9,536 nucleotides of DNA, from the NCBI GenBank assembly GCA_964645405.1, contig CAZYCA010000040.1:1-9536 (forward strand), in the 5' to 3' direction. A model generated the notes under the pieces. The model made no database searches. It was not told the origin of the DNA and was given only the letters and a program-made list of their open reading frames with translations. Shown here in pieces: positions 8,271-9,536 of the stretch. Origin of the DNA: JAMWDF01 sp964645405 (GTDB lineage: Bacteria; Ratteibacteria; UBA8468; B48-G9; DSTR01). Within the stretch, counting starts at the first letter, position 1, and every line of letters starts with the position of its first letter. A program made the translations under genes and the position numbers.

Positions 8271-8296
8271 TCGCCGCTGTTACTCCTCAAAATAGG

Positions 8297-9001
8297 TTAA
8301 AACCAGATATAAGCAGGGTCCCAGAACCAGGGCCAGGCTTTATACCAGCCATCTGCTCCTGCACCGCGCACTCCTGTATTTTCTCCAGCCATTTGTTCTG
8401 CTGAATGCCAGGAGACATGTCCATCTGCCCACAGTATATTGCCCCCCTTGCTGTGTCTCACCCAGTAGGCTCTAATAGTATCAGGAGTAACAGGAGACCA
8501 GGGAATGAGCTCGTTTCTTCTGGCAAGAAACCCTTTTGGGAAATTGTCTGCCACAAGAATATCACGGTGTGGCTCTTTCAACCTGCTTAACTTCCATGGA
8601 CGTGAGCGATTCTCCAGCCGATTCCAGGGGTCCGCAACAGAGGTATTCAGTCCATATCCGATGTCATTCCAACTCCACCAGTTGTTTTTATCATAACCAC
8701 TGTCGCTAAGACACCGGAAGACGTTGTAGTTGGGAAGATAACCGCGATAGACCAGACAGGTATGCCACATATAATCCCTGTCAGCAGGTCCTCCCCACCA
8801 GGCTGGCCGGAAGCATCCATCAAAATCCTCCAGATACATCATCCATGCCAACCCAATTTGTTTCAAATTAGCGATACAGTGAGCCTGCCTGGCTTTTTCC
8901 CTTGCCCTGCTAAGCGCGGGCAGTAGCATCGCTGCCAGAATGGCGATGATAGCGATGACTACCAGCAACTCAATCAGCGTGAATCCCTTTTCCTTCTGCA
9001 T
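8297..9001 (-). CDS. Pseudopilin with H-X9-DG motif (type II secretion/type IV pilin-like), Trp-rich
   Basis: A 234-residue protein. After a short basic leader (MQKEKG) comes the class III prepilin cleavage site Gly6/Phe7, then TLIELLVV with the invariant Glu at mature position 5 (Glu11) and a hydrophobic helix to about residue 28. LPALSRAREKARQA and CIANLKQIGLA follow, as in the large DUF1559-like pilin families of PVC bacteria. His183, nine residues, then Asp193-Gly194 form the H-X9-DG motif. The C-terminus (residues 217-234) is strikingly aromatic, and the protein has 18 tryptophans. Prepilin peptidase would cleave and N-methylate it; the helix anchors it in the inner membrane until assembly into a pseudopilus or pilus. 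The longest frame begins at GTG 9011-9013, but that GTG is part of the GGAGGTG ribosome binding site, so ATG 9001 is preferred. It is the first gene of the minus-strand operon. Function of these paralogues is unknown. Confidence 0.93.
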   Translation of the reverse strand: MQKEKGFTLIELLVVIAIIAILAAMLLPALSRAREKARQAHCIANLKQIGLAWMMYLEDFDGCFRPAWWGGPADRDYMWHTCLVYRGYLPNYNVFRCLSDSGYDKNNWWSWNDIGYGLNTSVADPWNRLENRSRPWKLSRLKEPHRDILVADNFPKGFLARRNELIPWSPVTPDTIRAYWVRHSKGGNILWADGHVSWHSAEQMAGENTGVRGAGADGWYKAWPWFWDPAYIWF

Positions 9002-9011
9002 AGTTTTTTTC

Positions 9012-9019
9012 ACCTCCTT
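9012..9019 (-). promoter_or_regulatory. Strong Shine-Dalgarno of the pseudopilin gene
   Basis: AAGGAGGT on the minus strand, complementary to the 16S rRNA tail, lies 10 nt before ATG 9001. It overlaps the alternative GTG codon at 9011-9013, which rules that codon out as the start. Confidence 0.8.
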
Positions 9020-9061
9020 TTCGCTTTCTTTTAATTACCAACGACTTCTCCTTCACGCGTT

Positions 9062-9090
9062 AGCCTATCACACCAATCAAATTCCGTCAA
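9062..9090 (-). promoter_or_regulatory. Candidate sigma70-type promoter (proximal) for the minus-strand operon
   Basis: TTGACG (9085-9090) and TAGGCT (9062-9067) are separated by exactly 17 nt on the minus strand. Transcription would begin near 9055, giving a leader of about 55 nt before the pseudopilin ATG. The -35 is one mismatch from consensus and the -10 is two. Confidence 0.45.
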
Positions 9091-9116
9091 GTTTTCACAG
9101 TAAATCTGAAATTCCG
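9079..9116. repeat. Direct repeat AAATTCCG, 30-bp period
   Basis: The octamer AAATTCCG occurs at 9079-9086 and 9109-9116, 30 bp apart, close to three helical turns. The first copy overlaps the -35 box of the proximal minus-strand promoter. Same-face spacing is compatible with an activator binding tandem sites, but two 8-mers in an AT-rich region are weak evidence. Confidence 0.3.
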
Positions 9117-9176
9117 ACATAAGAAATTGTCAAAACACTGGCTTCATTCTATTTCCAGCTTTAACATTTTAGCTTT

Positions 9177-9202
9177 ATTATACCCCCCAGAGAGTCTGTC
9201 AA
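9177..9202 (-). promoter_or_regulatory. Candidate distal minus-strand promoter elements, short spacer
   Basis: An exact TTGACA (9197-9202) and an exact TATAAT (9177-9182) stand on the minus strand, but only 14 nt apart, shorter than the usual 16-18. If used, it would need an activator or another -35. The -35 box overlaps the left arm of the palindrome at 9199-9220. Confidence 0.35.
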
Positions 9203-9220
9203 TAGATGTAAAACTATTGA
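9199..9220. promoter_or_regulatory. Perfect 7-bp inverted repeat, candidate shared operator
   Basis: TCAATAG (9199-9205), 8 nt, then CTATTGA (9214-9220) form a 22-bp dyad in the divergent promoter region. The left arm includes the TTGA of the minus-strand -35 (9197-9202) and the right arm the TTGA of the plus-strand -35 (9217-9222). A dimeric regulator bound here would sit on both -35 boxes. No regulator gene is present in the window. Confidence 0.45.
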
Positions 9221-9247
9221 GAGAAGGGATTCAGGGAAGCGTATAAT
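9217..9247 (+). promoter_or_regulatory. Candidate plus-strand promoter for the GH2 gene
   Basis: TTGAGA (9217-9222) and an exact TATAAT (9242-9247) are separated by 19 nt, longer than the optimum and reminiscent of promoters remodelled by an activator. Transcription would begin near 9254, leaving a leader of about 120 nt. The -35 overlaps the right arm of the inverted repeat. Confidence 0.4.
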
Positions 9248-9365
9248 CTCATTTTCTTAGCAAGTTTACTGTAATATTCTTCTAAACCGGATAAACTTAT
9301 CAGTTAGAACAAGGACGCATATCTTCCTTTTTATCTAATGTATTTTTATGCTACCATTTTAAAAA

Positions 9366-9368
9366 GGG
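9366..9368 (+). promoter_or_regulatory. Shine-Dalgarno supporting the GTG start of the GH2 gene
   Basis: AAAAAGGG ends at 9368, 6 nt before GTG 9375. A second AGG (9370-9372) is too close to serve. An in-frame TAA at 9360-9362 rules out any more upstream start. Confidence 0.6.
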
Positions 9369-9374
9369 CAGGAT

Positions 9375-9536
9375 GTGAAATCTGAAGAGATACCAAGACC
9401 AGAACATCCCAGACCTGACTTTTTTCGGCAGGATTGGATTAACCTTAACGGGCTCTGGCAGTTTAAGTTTGATTACGGGAATGAAGGACTGCAGAAGCAC
9501 TTTTTTGCAAGAGAGACAAATTTCCCGGAAGAAATC
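9375..9536 (+). CDS. GH2 family glycosidase, N-terminal fragment (cut by window edge)
   Basis: Fifty-four codons are present from a GTG start. The translation contains RPEHPRPDFFRQDWINLNG followed by LWQFKFDYGNEG and ends in FPEEI. This is the usual opening of the sugar-binding jelly-roll domain of GH2 enzymes (beta-galactosidase, beta-glucuronidase, beta-mannosidase and relatives): a proline-rich RPEHPRP lead, LNGLWxFxFD, and the FPEEI segment before the V-P-W/F-E region. No signal peptide precedes it, so the enzyme is probably cytosolic. The catalytic glutamates lie beyond the window, so substrate cannot be assigned. It faces away from the minus-strand operon across a shared promoter region, and its LNGxWxF motif matches the GH2-type domain inside the large enzyme at 1805-6433, suggesting related substrates. 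Confidence 0.87.
   Translation, partial: MKSEEIPRPEHPRPDFFRQDWINLNGLWQFKFDYGNEGLQKHFFARETNFPEEI

Larger units (their letters stand above)
9002..9374. other. Divergent intergenic region
   Basis: This 373-bp stretch between the minus-strand pseudopilin operon and the plus-strand GH2 gene is AT-rich and shows no convincing coding frame. It holds the ribosome binding sites, candidate promoters, dyad and direct repeats listed separately. I see no GC-rich hairpin followed by a T-run and no recognisable riboswitch. Confidence 0.8.

Noticed and set aside
8023..8295. Plus-strand frames opposite the start of the NHL gene
   Set aside because: They are antisense to a clear signal peptide and the first NHL repeats, and have no recognisable domain.
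9011..9013. GTG as the pseudopilin start
   Set aside because: The GTG is part of the GGAGGTG ribosome binding site; ATG 9001 is placed correctly after it.
9104..9133. A further minus-strand TTGACA at 9128-9133 as a promoter
   Set aside because: At 17-18 nt spacing the -10 would be TTCAGA or TCAGAT, too far from TATAAT to call beside better candidates.

Overview
The window looks like a polysaccharide- or glycoside-processing locus from a Gram-negative-type bacterium of the PVC group (Lentisphaerota, Planctomycetota or Verrucomicrobiota) or a related candidate phylum such as Omnitrophota. The main reason is the pseudopilin at 8297-9001. It pairs a textbook G/FTLIE prepilin N-terminus with an H-X9-DG motif, a combination expanded into large paralogue families in those lineages. 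Base composition is moderately AT-rich by eye. I see no mobile element, CRISPR array, tRNA or rRNA.

Layout. Positions 1-9001 are one dense minus-strand gene train, transcribed from right to left: an H-X9-DG pseudopilin (8297-9001), a secreted NHL-repeat beta-propeller protein (6462-8270), a 1542-residue secreted multidomain glycoside hydrolase-like protein (1805-6433), a small exported CsgG/LpoB-like protein (1201-1782), a zinc-dependent sorbitol/xylitol dehydrogenase-family enzyme (109-1155), and the first 37 codons of an aldo/keto reductase (1-112) cut by the window edge. Gaps are 22-45 nt and the last junction is a 4-nt ATGA overlap, so this reads as a single operon. A 373-bp intergenic region (9002-9374) separates it from a divergent plus-strand gene, a cytosolic-looking GH2 family glycosidase that starts with GTG at 9375 and runs off the right edge.

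The shared intergenic region holds a 7+7 bp perfect inverted repeat (9199-9220). Its two arms each contain the TTGA of a candidate -35 box, one facing each way, with an exact TATAAT on each side. It is a natural candidate for an operator co-controlling both transcription units. A second candidate minus-strand promoter (9062-9090) lies nearer the pseudopilin.

How the genes may work together (inference): the exported proteins (pseudopilin, propeller, large GH-like enzyme, CsgG-like protein) would handle a glycan or glycoside outside the cytoplasm. The divergent GH2 enzyme would finish the cleavage, and the dehydrogenase/reductase pair would interconvert the released sugar, polyol or aldehyde. 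The substrate cannot be read from the sequence.
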